A DNA stretch of 64,000 bases from an uncultured Prevotella sp. (lineage in GTDB: Bacteria > Bacteroidota > Bacteroidia > Bacteroidales > Bacteroidaceae), in contig CAJKDU010000004.1 in NCBI GenBank assembly GCA_905198745.1, positions 1-64,000 on the forward strand, in the 5' to 3' direction. Of the stretch, positions 16,966-26,818 are shown in pieces. The position numbers were made by a program, and so were the translations under genes. The notes under the pieces were generated by a model, which saw nothing but the letters and a program-made list of their open reading frames with translations, was not told the origin of the DNA and did no database searches. Positions within the stretch are counted from its first letter, which is position 1. Every line of letters begins with the position of its first letter.

Positions 16966-17172
16966 TTGAACCAACCCTGGGACCATGTCTTACTCACCCA
17001 TTGACAGTGCCTGGCATTACCTTTCCTGCAGGCTATCTTTTCTGTCCTTTGGTTCAGTCTGTGCCAGTAGGTCCACGCCGTCAAGACCTGTTTTTCCAGT
17101 CTTTCTTCCACTTCAATTCATCTATCCTCCTCGTTTTTTGCGTCCACAGACCGATTATTCGGGATTTTTGCC

Positions 17173-17180
17173 TAAATTTG
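17173..17180 (+). promoter_or_regulatory. Promoter -7 element of the NAD kinase gene
   Basis: TAAATTTG followed by CA, 25 bp before the ATG at 17205. It matches TAnnTTTG; no clear -33 element at the expected distance. Confidence 0.5.
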
Positions 17181-17204
17181 CAAAGTGTAAACAGAAGAAA
17201 TACA

Positions 17205-18113
17205 ATGGCAGACAAGAAACTTAGATTTGCGCTCTTCGGCAATGAGTATCAGGCGCGCAAGTCGGCATCCATTCAAAAGGTGCTCGACGTGCTCGGCGAA
17301 CAAGGTGCCGAAATATACATGGACCGCCCGTTCTACGAGTTCCTCACCCAGTCACTCGGACTCAAGGTCAGAGTGGCAGGACTTTTCGACGACTACAATT
17401 TCGATGTAGACTTCTGCATCTCCATGGGCGGCGACGGCACCTTCCTGAAGACAGCCAGCAGGGTAGGAGCCAAGTGCATTCCCATCGTGGGCATCAACAC
17501 GGGGCGTCTCGGCTTCCTTGCCGACGTGGGGCCCACTGAGATAGAGGAGGCTCTCGACCTGCTCTTTGCCGGAACCTACGATGTGGAGAAGCAGACCATT
17601 ATCAAGATTGAGGCCGACGGCGAGCCCATTGAGGGCAACCCCTATGCCCTCAACGACATAGCCCTTCTCAAGCGCGACATGGCTTCCATGATTTCCATCC
17701 GCACTTGCATCAATGGCGACTACCTTGTCACCTACCAGGCGGACGGACTCATCGTCACCACGCCCACAGGTTCCACTGCCTATTCCCTCTCCAATGGCGG
17801 TCCTATCATGGTGCCTCAGACTGGCACACTCTGCCTCACAGCCGTGGCGCCCCATAGTCTTAACATCCGTCCCATTGTCATTCCCGATGACTGCGAGATA
17901 ACCCTTGAGGTGGAGAGCCGTTCGCACAACTTCCTTGCTGCCATTGACGGCCGCTCGGAAAAACTCCTCGAAGGCACTCGTGTCACCATCCGCAAGGCAC
18001 CCTTCTCAGCTCATGTGGTCAAGCGAAAGGGTCAACGCTATTTCTCCACTCTACGCGAGAAGATGATGTGGGGCATGGACGGAAGGCGGCAGTTCGACAT
18101 CAAGAGTTTTTAA
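17205..18113 (+). CDS. nadK: NAD kinase
   Basis: 302 residues, cytoplasmic. It phosphorylates NAD to NADP. The diagnostic motif SMGGDGTFLKTAS lies near residue 75 and the NAD-binding TPTGSTAYSLSNGGPI near residue 190, with the LNDIALLK and HSLNIRPIVIP segments also in place. I chose the ATG at 17205 because the family begins there; the frame is open much further upstream, but that stretch is repeat and intergenic DNA. The ABC exporter begins 49 bp downstream. Confidence 0.93.
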   Translation: MADKKLRFALFGNEYQARKSASIQKVLDVLGEQGAEIYMDRPFYEFLTQSLGLKVRVAGLFDDYNFDVDFCISMGGDGTFLKTASRVGAKCIPIVGINTGRLGFLADVGPTEIEEALDLLFAGTYDVEKQTIIKIEADGEPIEGNPYALNDIALLKRDMASMISIRTCINGDYLVTYQADGLIVTTPTGSTAYSLSNGGPIMVPQTGTLCLTAVAPHSLNIRPIVIPDDCEITLEVESRSHNFLAAIDGRSEKLLEGTRVTIRKAPFSAHVVKRKGQRYFSTLREKMMWGMDGRRQFDIKSF

Positions 18114-18162
18114 ATCGTACGCACCCTTTCCTTCTCAAGTATAACAACCCAATCCATAGCCG

Positions 18163-19827
18163 ATGGTTCTATTTCGTTTGGCCAACAATCGTTACTCCGC
18201 ACGCCAAATCCTCGCATGGCTTTGGCGAGCCTGGCGCGGCAACCGCACGCAAGCCGTGCTCAACGCATTGATAGGACTTCTTGGCGTGGGCGTCAGCCTT
18301 GCTTCCGTGTGGGCCGTGCAGCACGCCATCGACGTGGCTTCGGACACTCTGTCTGGGTCCATTGCCTGGAGCGTGACACTCATGGCCCTCCTCATTCTCA
18401 CCGACTTCGCCCTCAATGTGGGGGCGCTATGGGTGAAGAACATACTCGGCATCCGCGCCCAGAACCGCATGCAGCAGCGTGTGCTCGACCACTTGCTCCG
18501 TGCCCGTTGGCACGGGCGTGAGCGCATGCACAGCGGCGATGTGCTCAACCGGCTCGAACTCGACGTGGCCACCGTGGTGACCTTCCTCACCGAGACACTG
18601 CCCAACACGCTTTCTGTGCTGGCCCTCTTTCTTGGAGCCTTCTTCTATCTTTTCTCCATGGATGCGGTGCTTGCCCTTATTGTGGCAGGCATCATCCCAT
18701 TGTTCGTTCTGGTGAGCAGGGTCTATATGAACCGCATGCGCACTCTCACGCGCAGCGTGCGCGACTCCGACAGCCAGGTGCAGAGCGTGCTTCAGGAAAC
18801 CATTCAGCACCGCATGCTCATCAAGACTCTTGAGGGCGAACAGCCCATGGTGGACAGGCTGGAGAGCACCCAAAGCCAGTTGCGGCAGCGGGTGGTCAAG
18901 CGTACCCGATTCTCTGTGTTCTCCAATCTCGTGCTCAACATAGGTTTCGCCTTTGGCTATTTGGTCGCTTTCTCGTGGGCTGCCGTACGCATGTCGGCAC
19001 ACACGCTCACCTTTGGCGGCATGACCGCCTTCCTGCAGTTGGTCAACAAAATACAGACACCCGCCCGCAACCTCACCCGTCTGGCACCGGCATTCGTGGC
19101 AGTGTTCACCGCTGCAGAGCGCCTGATGGAACTCGAGGAGAATCCTCTCGAGGAACAAGGAGAACCCATCCCGTTGCCACGCCCGTCGGGTGTGAGACTT
19201 GAAAACGTGAGCTACACCTATCCCGGCGACGACCAACCCGTGCTGGACAGCCTTTCTTTCGACTTTGCGCCAGGCACCTGCACGGCCATCCTCGGTGAGA
19301 CCGGAGCCGGCAAGACCACCTTGGTGCGCATCATCCTTGCCCTGTTGCAACCCGACAAAGGCAAGGCGGTGGCCTACGGCGGCAGCGAGCAGCGGGAACT
19401 GTCGCCTCGACTGCGCAGCAACTTCGCCTACGTGCCGCAGGGCAACACGTTGATGAGTGGCACCCTGCGTGACAATCTGCGCCTGGGCAAACTCTCCGCA
19501 ACCGACGAGGAAATGTATGAGGCACTCCACCTCGCTTGTGCCGACTTTGTAGACAACTTGGCCCAAGGGCTCGACACGCCGTGCAGCGAGGCCGGAGGAG
19601 GACTTAGCGAGGGCCAGGCACAGCGCATTGCCATCGCCCGCGCTCTGCTACGCGACCGTCAGGTGATGGTGTTCGACGAGGCCACTTCAGCACTCGATCC
19701 CGACACCGAGCGGCGCCTGCTCCACAATTTGCTTGCAGGCCGTCGCCACACCGTCATCTTCATCACCCATCGTCCGGCTGTGGTAGACTATTGTGACCAG
19801 GTGCTCCGGGTGGAGAAATTGGCGTGA
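18163..19827 (+). CDS. ABC exporter, fused permease and ATPase
   Basis: 554 residues. The first 320 or so are a type I exporter membrane domain with about six helices (IGLLGVGVSLASVWAVQHAID, LALFLGAFFYLFSMDAVLALIVAGIIPLFVL and others). The rest is the ATPase: Walker A GETGAGKTT, a Q-loop (YVPQGN), signature LSEGQAQR (a variant of LSGGQ), Walker B VMVFDEATSALD and the switch His in FITHRP. It should work as a homodimer or with a partner; cargo unknown. It follows nadK closely and is followed by a small terminator. Confidence 0.9.
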   Translation: MVLFRLANNRYSARQILAWLWRAWRGNRTQAVLNALIGLLGVGVSLASVWAVQHAIDVASDTLSGSIAWSVTLMALLILTDFALNVGALWVKNILGIRAQNRMQQRVLDHLLRARWHGRERMHSGDVLNRLELDVATVVTFLTETLPNTLSVLALFLGAFFYLFSMDAVLALIVAGIIPLFVLVSRVYMNRMRTLTRSVRDSDSQVQSVLQETIQHRMLIKTLEGEQPMVDRLESTQSQLRQRVVKRTRFSVFSNLVLNIGFAFGYLVAFSWAAVRMSAHTLTFGGMTAFLQLVNKIQTPARNLTRLAPAFVAVFTAAERLMELEENPLEEQGEPIPLPRPSGVRLENVSYTYPGDDQPVLDSLSFDFAPGTCTAILGETGAGKTTLVRIILALLQPDKGKAVAYGGSEQRELSPRLRSNFAYVPQGNTLMSGTLRDNLRLGKLSATDEEMYEALHLACADFVDNLAQGLDTPCSEAGGGLSEGQAQRIAIARALLRDRQVMVFDEATSALDPDTERRLLHNLLAGRRHTVIFITHRPAVVDYCDQVLRVEKLA

Positions 19828-19873
19828 AAAGATAGCTCATTCTTGCGCATTATTCACCGCCCTGTAAGATTTT

Positions 19874-19896
19874 GCACGCATTATTGTGCGTTTTTC
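19874..19896 (+). terminator. Small terminator after the ABC exporter gene
   Basis: ACGCA (19876-19880) and TGCGT (19887-19891) form a short stem followed by TTTT. Modest strength; placement just after the stop supports it. Confidence 0.45.
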
Positions 19897-19920
19897 ACGG
19901 CATTGTCGCAACCAAGCGGC

Positions 19921-19928
19921 TAACTTTG
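19921..19928 (+). promoter_or_regulatory. Promoter -7 element of the GH95 gene
   Basis: TAACTTTG followed by CA, about 44 bp upstream of the ATG at 19972. No good -33 element at 20 bp, as is common for activated polysaccharide genes. Confidence 0.55.
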
Positions 19929-19971
19929 CACACCGAAGACAGAACTAAACTAAAACCATTTATACACGACA

Positions 19972-22437
19972 ATGAACAGAAGAATAATCTCAATGGCTTG
20001 TCTTGCCCTTGCCGCTCTGTCGGCTTGGGCAGGCGACAACTTGAAACTGTGGTACCAGAAACCTGCCGTCTACTGGGAGGAAGCTTTGCCTTTAGGCAAT
20101 GGCCGACTTGCTGCTATGGTATATGGTAATACCGAGAATGAGGAGATACAACTCAACGAAGAGACCATTTCGCAGGGACAACCCTACACTAATTACAATC
20201 CCAAGGCACTCTCTTCGCTCAAGCAAGTGCGCAAGCTTATCTTCAGCGGAATGGCAGACTCGGCACAGGCGGTGGCCACACGCGACTTCCTGGCACCCAA
20301 CTCGAGCAACGGCTGTCGCTACCAAACGGCAGGCAGTCTGCGCATAGCCTATGCCGACCACAAGAAGTGCACCAACTACAGGCGCGAACTGAGTCTCGAC
20401 CGGGCACTCTCCACCGTGACCTATCGTGTGGGAGGCGTCGACTTTACCGAGCGCACCTTCGTGTCTCTGGCCGACCAACTCGTCATCGTACGCCTCCAGG
20501 CGTCGAAGAAGGGCAAACTCAACTTCTCCACCTACTTCACCTGTCCGCAGGACGTGAAGCGCAAGGCGTCTGCCAAGGGCGGCGTGAAGAGTCTGCGGAT
20601 GGAAGGCTATACGGGCAGCTCAGAGGCAGTTGAGGGAGGAAAGCTCCACTTTGCCAACCTGCTCCAGCTGCGCAACGCCGACGGCCGGGTGACCGCCAAC
20701 GATACAGCGCTCATCGTGAAAGGAGCCACCGACGTGACCCTCTACATATCCATTGCCACCAACTTCGTGAACTACAAGGACATCTCTGCCGACCCTTACA
20801 AGCGTAATGATGCCTACATGAAGAACCTTCGTCCTTGGGACGAGGCACTGCATGCCCACGTGGAGAAATATCGTGAACAGTTCGGACGCGTGCAACTCGA
20901 CCTTGGCAATAGCCCATACGAGAACCTTCCAACCGACGAGCGCATACGCACTTTTGGCCAGCATACGGATAACCAGTTGGTGTCGCTCTACTTCCAGTTC
21001 GGTCGCTACCTGCTCATCAGTTGCTCCCAGCCCGGTTGTCAGCCCGCCAACCTGCAAGGCAAGTGGAACGCTAAGCTCAATCCGGCGTGGAAGTGCCGTT
21101 ATACCATCAACATCAACACCGAGATGAACTATTGGCCTGCCGAGCCAACCAACCTCGCCGAACTCCATTTGCCCCTGATCAAGATGGTGAGCGAGCTGGC
21201 TGAGGCTGGCGCCGAGACGGCACACAAGATGTATGGTTGCCGTGGATGGGTGGCTCACCACAATACCGACCTGTGGCGCATGACAGGTGCCGTGGACCGT
21301 GGTTACTGCGGTGTGTGGCCCACCTCCAATGCCTGGCTCTGCCAACACCTGTGGAACCGCTATCTCTACAGCGGCGACAAGCAGTATCTCGCCCAGGTTT
21401 ATCCTCTCCTGAAGGGTGCATCCGAGTTCTTTGTTGACTTCATGGTGCCCGACCCGACAACGGGCAAACTTGTGGTGTGCCCGAGCAACTCGCCCGAGAA
21501 CGGGCCCAAACTCAAGAACACCAAGGGACATCTCTTTGCTGGAATCACGATGGACAACGAACTGGTTACCGACCTCTTCACCCATACGGCTGCCGCTGCC
21601 GAAATCCTGGGCAAGGACAAGGCGTTTGCCGATACCATCCTCAACATGCGTGCCTATATCACGCCTTTGCGCGTGGGGCGCTACGGCCAGCTCCAGGAGT
21701 GGGCGCAAGATTGGGACAACCCCAAGGACCACCACCGCCACGTGTCGCATCTTTGGGCTCTCTATCCCGGCAACGAGATATCTCCATATCGCACACCTGA
21801 TGCTTTCAGCGGTGTGGTTAACACCCTCATACAGCGTTCCGACGCTTCCACAGGCTGGAGCATGGGATGGAAGGTGTGCCTCTGGGCACGCTGTCTCGAC
21901 GGCAACCATGCCTATAAACTCATCAAAGATCAGCTCACTCTCGTATCGCCCGAAGAACAGAAAGGGCAGGGTGGAGGCACCTATCCCAACATGTTCGACG
22001 CCCATCCGCCTTTCCAAATCGACGGAAACTTCGGCTGCTGCGCCGGCATTGGCGAGATGCTCGTTCAGAGTCACGACGGATGCGTCAACCTTCTGCCGGC
22101 TTTACCCGACCCATGGAAGGCCCGTGGCGAAGTGAAGGGGTTGCGCACTGTGGGTGGTTTCGTGGTGGAAGACCTGCAGTGGCAGGACGGAAAGGTTGTC
22201 AAGGCCACACTCCGTTCCACACTCGGAGGCAATCTCCGTCTGCGTCTGCCCAACGAAGTGAAGTCGTCTGCAAGCCTACGGAAGGCAGCCGGCGAGAACC
22301 CGAACCCGCTTTTTACCACCTACAGCATGCACACGGAGGTGAGTCCTGAGACTAAGACAAGCGCTCCTCAATTAGCCCCAACCGTTCTCTACGACGTTCA
22401 GACACGTCCGGGCGAAGTCATCACCCTCACCCTCTGA
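19972..22437 (+). CDS. GH95 family alpha-L-fucosidase / alpha-L-galactosidase
   Basis: 821 residues. Signal peptide MNRRIISMACLALAALSAWA, so periplasmic or surface. The N-terminal beta domain starts with the family motif WYQKPAVYWEEALPLGNGRLAAMVYG, followed by the (alpha/alpha)6 barrel. Residues aligned with the inverting machinery known from the B. bifidum enzyme are present: Asn380 and Asn382 in ININTEMNYWPAE, Glu509 in SPENGPK, and Asp684 in DGNFGCCAGIGEML. GH95 enzymes cut alpha-1,2-linked L-fucose or, in pectin loci, L-galactose. Its distance from the other pectin genes and own promoter suggest it opens the utilisation region. The lack of T9SS-like tail suggests a periplasmic site. Confidence 0.92.
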   Translation: MNRRIISMACLALAALSAWAGDNLKLWYQKPAVYWEEALPLGNGRLAAMVYGNTENEEIQLNEETISQGQPYTNYNPKALSSLKQVRKLIFSGMADSAQAVATRDFLAPNSSNGCRYQTAGSLRIAYADHKKCTNYRRELSLDRALSTVTYRVGGVDFTERTFVSLADQLVIVRLQASKKGKLNFSTYFTCPQDVKRKASAKGGVKSLRMEGYTGSSEAVEGGKLHFANLLQLRNADGRVTANDTALIVKGATDVTLYISIATNFVNYKDISADPYKRNDAYMKNLRPWDEALHAHVEKYREQFGRVQLDLGNSPYENLPTDERIRTFGQHTDNQLVSLYFQFGRYLLISCSQPGCQPANLQGKWNAKLNPAWKCRYTININTEMNYWPAEPTNLAELHLPLIKMVSELAEAGAETAHKMYGCRGWVAHHNTDLWRMTGAVDRGYCGVWPTSNAWLCQHLWNRYLYSGDKQYLAQVYPLLKGASEFFVDFMVPDPTTGKLVVCPSNSPENGPKLKNTKGHLFAGITMDNELVTDLFTHTAAAAEILGKDKAFADTILNMRAYITPLRVGRYGQLQEWAQDWDNPKDHHRHVSHLWALYPGNEISPYRTPDAFSGVVNTLIQRSDASTGWSMGWKVCLWARCLDGNHAYKLIKDQLTLVSPEEQKGQGGGTYPNMFDAHPPFQIDGNFGCCAGIGEMLVQSHDGCVNLLPALPDPWKARGEVKGLRTVGGFVVEDLQWQDGKVVKATLRSTLGGNLRLRLPNEVKSSASLRKAAGENPNPLFTTYSMHTEVSPETKTSAPQLAPTVLYDVQTRPGEVITLTL

Positions 22438-22441
22438 TATT

Positions 22442-22460
22442 ATTGTCCTTGCCGGACAAT
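22442..22460. other. Short hairpin after GH95
   Basis: ATTGTCC and GGACAAT form a 7-bp stem 5 bp after the GH95 stop. No T-run follows, so termination is uncertain. Confidence 0.3.
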
Positions 22461-22527
22461 GCCCATAAATGTGGTGGCGGAAAAGTCGAAAACTATTGTA
22501 AGTTGCGGCTTTTCCGCCACTTTTTCT

Positions 22528-22535
22528 TACTTTTG
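22528..22535 (+). promoter_or_regulatory. Promoter -7 element of the phosphatase gene
   Basis: TACTTTTG followed by CA, 27 bp upstream of the ATG at 22562; GTTG at 22502-22505 may be the -33 element. Confidence 0.5.
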
Positions 22536-22561
22536 CACTTGTAACATTGGTTTTTAAAGAG

Positions 22562-23056
22562 ATGAGACGAAAGAAACTCCTTTTTATTTGCCTGGGCAAC
22601 ATCTGCCGTTCTCCGGCAGCCCACGGCATCATGCAGCAGATGGTGGACGAGCGTGGGCTTGCTGCCGGGTTCGAAATAGACAGTGCCGGTATCGGGGCAT
22701 GGCATGTGGGCAACCTGCCCGACAGTCGTATGCGCAGCCACGGTCACAGTCATGGCTACACCTTCGACCATCATGCTCGGCAGATTTGCGATGCCGACCT
22801 CGACCGCTTTGACTATGTCATTGTCATGGACGAAGAAAACTACAAGGCGGTGAGCCGCATCAAGGAGCGCACTGGCGGTAGGGCAGAGGTGTGCCGCATG
22901 GCTGATTATTTCACCCGTCATCCGAAAAACGACTCTGTGCCAGACCCTTACTATGGCGGAGATGCCGACTTTGAGCTTGCCATAGAACTCATAGAAGACG
23001 GCTGTGAGGGACTTCTTTCACACCTGACGACAGAAAGAGAAGCGTGTACAGATTGA
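22562..23056 (+). CDS. Low-molecular-weight protein tyrosine phosphatase
   Basis: 164 residues, cytoplasmic. The P-loop CLGNICRS (Cys-X5-Arg-Ser) lies at the N-terminus, and the general-acid Asp is in VPDPYYGG near the C-terminus. Such enzymes dephosphorylate tyrosine on proteins such as BY-kinases that control capsule export, or act on small substrates. I start at ATG 22562 (MRRKKLLF), 5 codons inside the longest frame, since the family begins directly with this strand. It has its own promoter between the GH95 and pectate lyase genes and is probably not part of glycan breakdown. Confidence 0.9.
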   Translation: MRRKKLLFICLGNICRSPAAHGIMQQMVDERGLAAGFEIDSAGIGAWHVGNLPDSRMRSHGHSHGYTFDHHARQICDADLDRFDYVIVMDEENYKAVSRIKERTGGRAEVCRMADYFTRHPKNDSVPDPYYGGDADFELAIELIEDGCEGLLSHLTTEREACTD

Positions 23057-23165
23057 TAGGTTTGTGCACTATTTTATAAACGCACATTATTATTATGAGG
23101 ATAATTTTGCCTTTGTGCAAGCCTGAAACTCAAGCATATAATCAAAACTAAAACTAATATAACAA

Positions 23166-26100
23166 ATGAACAACAACTTTACCAAACTTATGTTGGCTGC
23201 CCTGCTCACCGGAGGAAGTATCGGTGCAGGTGCCCAACAGTTGGCATTCCCTGACGCTGCGGGTTGGGGACGGTTTGCCAAAGGAGCCCGTGCAAGCCTT
23301 GCATCTGCCAAGGTTTATCATGTGACCAACCTCAAGGACTCCGGTACAGGCTCTCTCCGCGACGCCATTAGCCAGCCCAACCGCATCATAGTATTTGACG
23401 TGGCGGGTGTCATTAATATCAATAGCCGATTGATTTTCTCCAAGAATCTCTATGTCGCAGGCCAGACTGCACCCGGTGAGGGCGTCACCGTCTATGGCGA
23501 CGGCGTGTCGTTCTCGGCTGCCGACAACATCATTGTCCGCTACATGCGCTTCCGTATGGGGCATAAAGGTACATCCGGAAAGGACGCTGCGGGCATTGCC
23601 AACGGTCAGAACATGATTTTCGACCACTGCTCTTTTTCCTGGGGACAGGATGAAACATTCTCCATTAATCCCGACGGCAAGGGCTCTCTGCCGCAGAACA
23701 TCACCATCTCCAACTCCATTATGGGGCAGGGTTTGATGCCTCACTCTGCCGGTGGCTTGATTCAGAGCGACTACATAACACTCTATCGCAACCTCTATTG
23801 CGACAACTCCACCCGTAACAACAAGGTGAAAGGCATCAGCCAGTTTGTCAACAACGTGGTGTACAACTGGTCGAATGCGGCATACAACATGGGTGGCGAT
23901 TCCTCTGGCGACTCTTTCTGCAACATAGAGAGCAACCTCTTTATCAATGGTCCGTCCAAAGGCGGCAACGCTTTCTCTGGCGGCGGTGGTGACGGTGTGT
24001 TCAGCTTTTATGGCAACGACAACTGGCAGGACAACAATATGAACGGCGTCTTCGACCCGTTTGAGGTGACCAACTATTCAGCCGGCAATCGTGTGGATAC
24101 GCCTTACGAGTATCCCGAGTTGCCCAAATTTGAAGGCAAGAGCTTGCTCGAGACCTTGATACCTACAGTCGGCGCATCTATTCCCTATCGTGATCCCAGC
24201 GACTGCTACATGATTGACGAGGTGAACTCCGTGGGAAAGAAGGGTGCTTTGATTTCCAATGAAGAGACCCTTCCTTACGGTGCGCCCAACACATGGAAGG
24301 TGTGGGGTGGCAATACTCGCGTTGATACCGATGGCGACGGAATGCCTGATGCCTGGGAAACTGCCAACGGCACTGACCCTAACAAGGACGATGCACTCAC
24401 ATTGGCTGCCAATGGCTACACCAACATAGAGAACTACATCAACAGCATCACGGTAGACGACCGTGACTATTTCCTTCGCGCTCCAATGTGTGTGGAATTT
24501 GTTTCTGCCACTACGTCTACCATAAAAATGCAATGGTCTGACTTTACTTACGGTGAGGACGGCTTTGCCATTGAAATCCAGAAGTTGGGCGACACGGAGT
24601 GGAAGGAAGTGGCTCGAACGGAAGCCAATGTCACTTCTTACACACTGACGGGTCTACCCGATGGTGTGCAATACCTGGTGCGTCTGCGTGCCTTTGCCGG
24701 TGACAAGTATTCGGATTATTCCTCAGAAGTTTCCATGGCGACTCGTCCTGTTGAGGTGGGAATCATTGACATAGACAGCTATCAGCCCGACTTGACTTGG
24801 GACAACGCGGCTACCACCTGGGACCTTGCCGCCAAGAGCTGGAACAAGGGCACTGATGCGTTTGCCGACGGCAAGAAAGTGCTCTTTGACGGTGCTGCCA
24901 ATACGGAAGTGGCACTCAATGAGGTGACCGTTTCCCCCGAGGCTGTAGTTGCCAAAGGCGACGCTGATGTTACCATAGCAGGAACCGGAGCCATTGGTGG
25001 CGAAGGCTCAGTTAACAAGGGAGGTGAAGGAACCTTGGCACTGAACACCGTGAACAAGTATACCGGTGCTACCGTACTTCACAATGGCACACTTGCTTTC
25101 AATACGCTGAAGAATGGCGGTGTGGAAAGCAGCCTGGGTGCCAGCACAAACTTTGCGCAGAACTGGGTGTTTGATGGCGGTGTGTATAAGTACACAGGTG
25201 CATCGACCTCTACAGACCGCGCAGCCCAAATCAAGAACGAAACGGAATTCAATGTGGCTACCAAAGGCTCTATTGTGACAATGAACGGCAGTTTCGAGGG
25301 TGACGGCGCTTTGGCTTTCAATGGCGAAGGTCAGGTGAACATAGGCACAACCAAGTTCTTTGGTTATAAGGGTGCCACGATACTCCGTGGCGGAACGGTT
25401 TATCTCTCTACAACAGACATTTCCAAGGCAGGCATTGGCTCATCGTCTAAGTTGGTGATGGCTGGCGGTCATTTGAAGACGAAGGGTGAAACCAGTGGAT
25501 ATGAGACCTATTCATTCCCGATGGAAATGAAGGCCGGCACAGTGTCGCAATTCTCGCCTAATCGCTGTTGTTATTGGAAAAGCACTTTGACCGGTTCTGG
25601 TACATTGCAGCTTAATATTCCTTATTTGCGTGAGTATATCCAAGGAAATTATTCCGAGTTTACAGGACGTCTTGTTGCCAACGGCATTTCTTCAGAAAAG
25701 GAGGGATCGTTACTCCTGTTTAACAGCATAAATATGCCGAAGACCGTGGTTGAGGCTACAGGTAATGCTCGCTTGGCTGGTTGGGATACAAATGCTTCTA
25801 TTTCGATAGGAGGTCTTTCCGGAACATCCAAGACTATCTTGAGTGGTTCAAGTAAGAAAACGCAGAACTTCAGTTGCACATGGACCATTGGTGGTGCCAA
25901 CACGGACGAGACCTTCGACGGAAAGATTAATAATTGGTCGGCAGGCGGTAGCGGCTATAAAGGCAAAACCAAAATCATTAAAACCGGTACAGGCTATTGG
26001 CGCTTGACAGGCAGTAATGATTTTGCTGGCGGCACCGTTGTAAATGGCGGTAACCTGATTGTCAATGGCACGAATAGCGGTACAGGCAATGTTACAGTCA

Positions 26101-26663
26101 ATAATGGAGGTATGCTTTCTGGCAAGGGAAGCATTGCCGGAACCGTCAAGATTTGTAACGGCGCGGTGCTTCAGGCCGGCGACGTGGAAGATGAAAACTA
26201 TGGCACCAAGCTGACTCTGAAGGGCGACCTGACGGTGGCAACAGGTGGTAAGGTGAGTGTGCAGACGGATTACATCACCTGCAACACGATTGTCGCCACC
26301 AATCCTACACTTGAAGATGGTGCTGTCATCCAAATAGGTGAGGGCGAGTCTGACAGCTCACTCTCCGCAGGCAAGAGCTTCCAGGTGTTCTCTACCGGTG
26401 CCACACTGAAGGGTGAAGTGAAGATTATCCCCGCTGTACCCTACAAGGGCTGTTCTTGGGACACAAGCTCTTTGGCCACCGAAGGTGTGCTGAAGGTGAT
26501 TGATCCGACAGGCATCAGCCACATTGAGGGTGCTGCAGGCTTGAAGAACGTGCAATACTTCGATGTGAACGGCAAACGTGTGGACGGTGCTTCGGCAGGA
26601 GCCACGATTCTTCGTGGTACTGATGCCAACGGCAAGACCGTTGTCCGCAAGGTTATGAAATAA
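23166..26663 (+). CDS. Large secreted PL1-type pectate lyase with FnIII and autotransporter-like beta repeats
   Basis: 1165 residues. Signal peptide to about residue 24. Residues 25-380: right-handed beta-helix of the PL1 kind (LAFPDAAGWGRFAKGA, HVTNLKDSGTGSLRDAISQPNRIIVFDVAGVI, FDHCSFSWGQDE). A Ca-binding motif DTDGDGMPDAWE follows near residue 388, then a fibronectin type III domain (about 440-535). A long Gly/Thr/Asn-rich region (about 570-1090) resembles autotransporter-associated strand repeats (NKYTGATVLHNGTLAFNT, GGTVVNGGNLIVNGTNSGTGNVTVNNGGMLSGKG). The C-terminus (YFDVNGKRV ... KVMK) looks like a Prevotella sorting tail. It should cleave polygalacturonate by beta-elimination, outside the cell or on its surface. 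No neighbour overlaps; a terminator follows. Confidence 0.85.
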   Translation: MNNNFTKLMLAALLTGGSIGAGAQQLAFPDAAGWGRFAKGARASLASAKVYHVTNLKDSGTGSLRDAISQPNRIIVFDVAGVININSRLIFSKNLYVAGQTAPGEGVTVYGDGVSFSAADNIIVRYMRFRMGHKGTSGKDAAGIANGQNMIFDHCSFSWGQDETFSINPDGKGSLPQNITISNSIMGQGLMPHSAGGLIQSDYITLYRNLYCDNSTRNNKVKGISQFVNNVVYNWSNAAYNMGGDSSGDSFCNIESNLFINGPSKGGNAFSGGGGDGVFSFYGNDNWQDNNMNGVFDPFEVTNYSAGNRVDTPYEYPELPKFEGKSLLETLIPTVGASIPYRDPSDCYMIDEVNSVGKKGALISNEETLPYGAPNTWKVWGGNTRVDTDGDGMPDAWETANGTDPNKDDALTLAANGYTNIENYINSITVDDRDYFLRAPMCVEFVSATTSTIKMQWSDFTYGEDGFAIEIQKLGDTEWKEVARTEANVTSYTLTGLPDGVQYLVRLRAFAGDKYSDYSSEVSMATRPVEVGIIDIDSYQPDLTWDNAATTWDLAAKSWNKGTDAFADGKKVLFDGAANTEVALNEVTVSPEAVVAKGDADVTIAGTGAIGGEGSVNKGGEGTLALNTVNKYTGATVLHNGTLAFNTLKNGGVESSLGASTNFAQNWVFDGGVYKYTGASTSTDRAAQIKNETEFNVATKGSIVTMNGSFEGDGALAFNGEGQVNIGTTKFFGYKGATILRGGTVYLSTTDISKAGIGSSSKLVMAGGHLKTKGETSGYETYSFPMEMKAGTVSQFSPNRCCYWKSTLTGSGTLQLNIPYLREYIQGNYSEFTGRLVANGISSEKEGSLLLFNSINMPKTVVEATGNARLAGWDTNASISIGGLSGTSKTILSGSSKKTQNFSCTWTIGGANTDETFDGKINNWSAGGSGYKGKTKIIKTGTGYWRLTGSNDFAGGTVVNGGNLIVNGTNSGTGNVTVNNGGMLSGKGSIAGTVKICNGAVLQAGDVEDENYGTKLTLKGDLTVATGGKVSVQTDYITCNTIVATNPTLEDGAVIQIGEGESDSSLSAGKSFQVFSTGATLKGEVKIIPAVPYKGCSWDTSSLATEGVLKVIDPTGISHIEGAAGLKNVQYFDVNGKRVDGASAGATILRGTDANGKTVVRKVMK

Positions 26664-26692
26664 TTATTTATAGACAAATTGGTATTTAATGA

Positions 26693-26736
26693 CCCGCCAT
26701 TGGGCAGTGATGTTCGGTGGCGGGCTTACTTTTTGT
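26693..26736 (+). terminator. Terminator after the large pectate lyase gene
   Basis: CCCGCCA (26693-26699) pairs with TGGCGGG (26718-26724), followed after a few bases by TTTTTG. GC-rich stem and T-run support an intrinsic terminator. Confidence 0.65.
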
Positions 26737-26790
26737 ACGGAAACGTATATCCGTGAACAATATTATATATATGGTAAAGGTGCTATATCG

Positions 26791-26798
26791 TAACTTTG
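26791..26798 (+). promoter_or_regulatory. Promoter -7 element of the second pectate lyase gene
   Basis: TAACTTTG followed by CC, 21 bp upstream of the ATG at 26819. Confidence 0.55.
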
Positions 26799-26818
26799 CC
26801 GACATAAGCTAAAACCAG

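Noticed and set aside
20620..22074. Long antisense open frame over GH95
   Set aside because: No recognisable domain, and the sense frame has all GH95 catalytic residues.
22562..23056. Phosphatase as part of the pectin locus
   Set aside because: It has its own promoter, is cytoplasmic and belongs to a housekeeping signalling family; neighbourhood alone is not enough.
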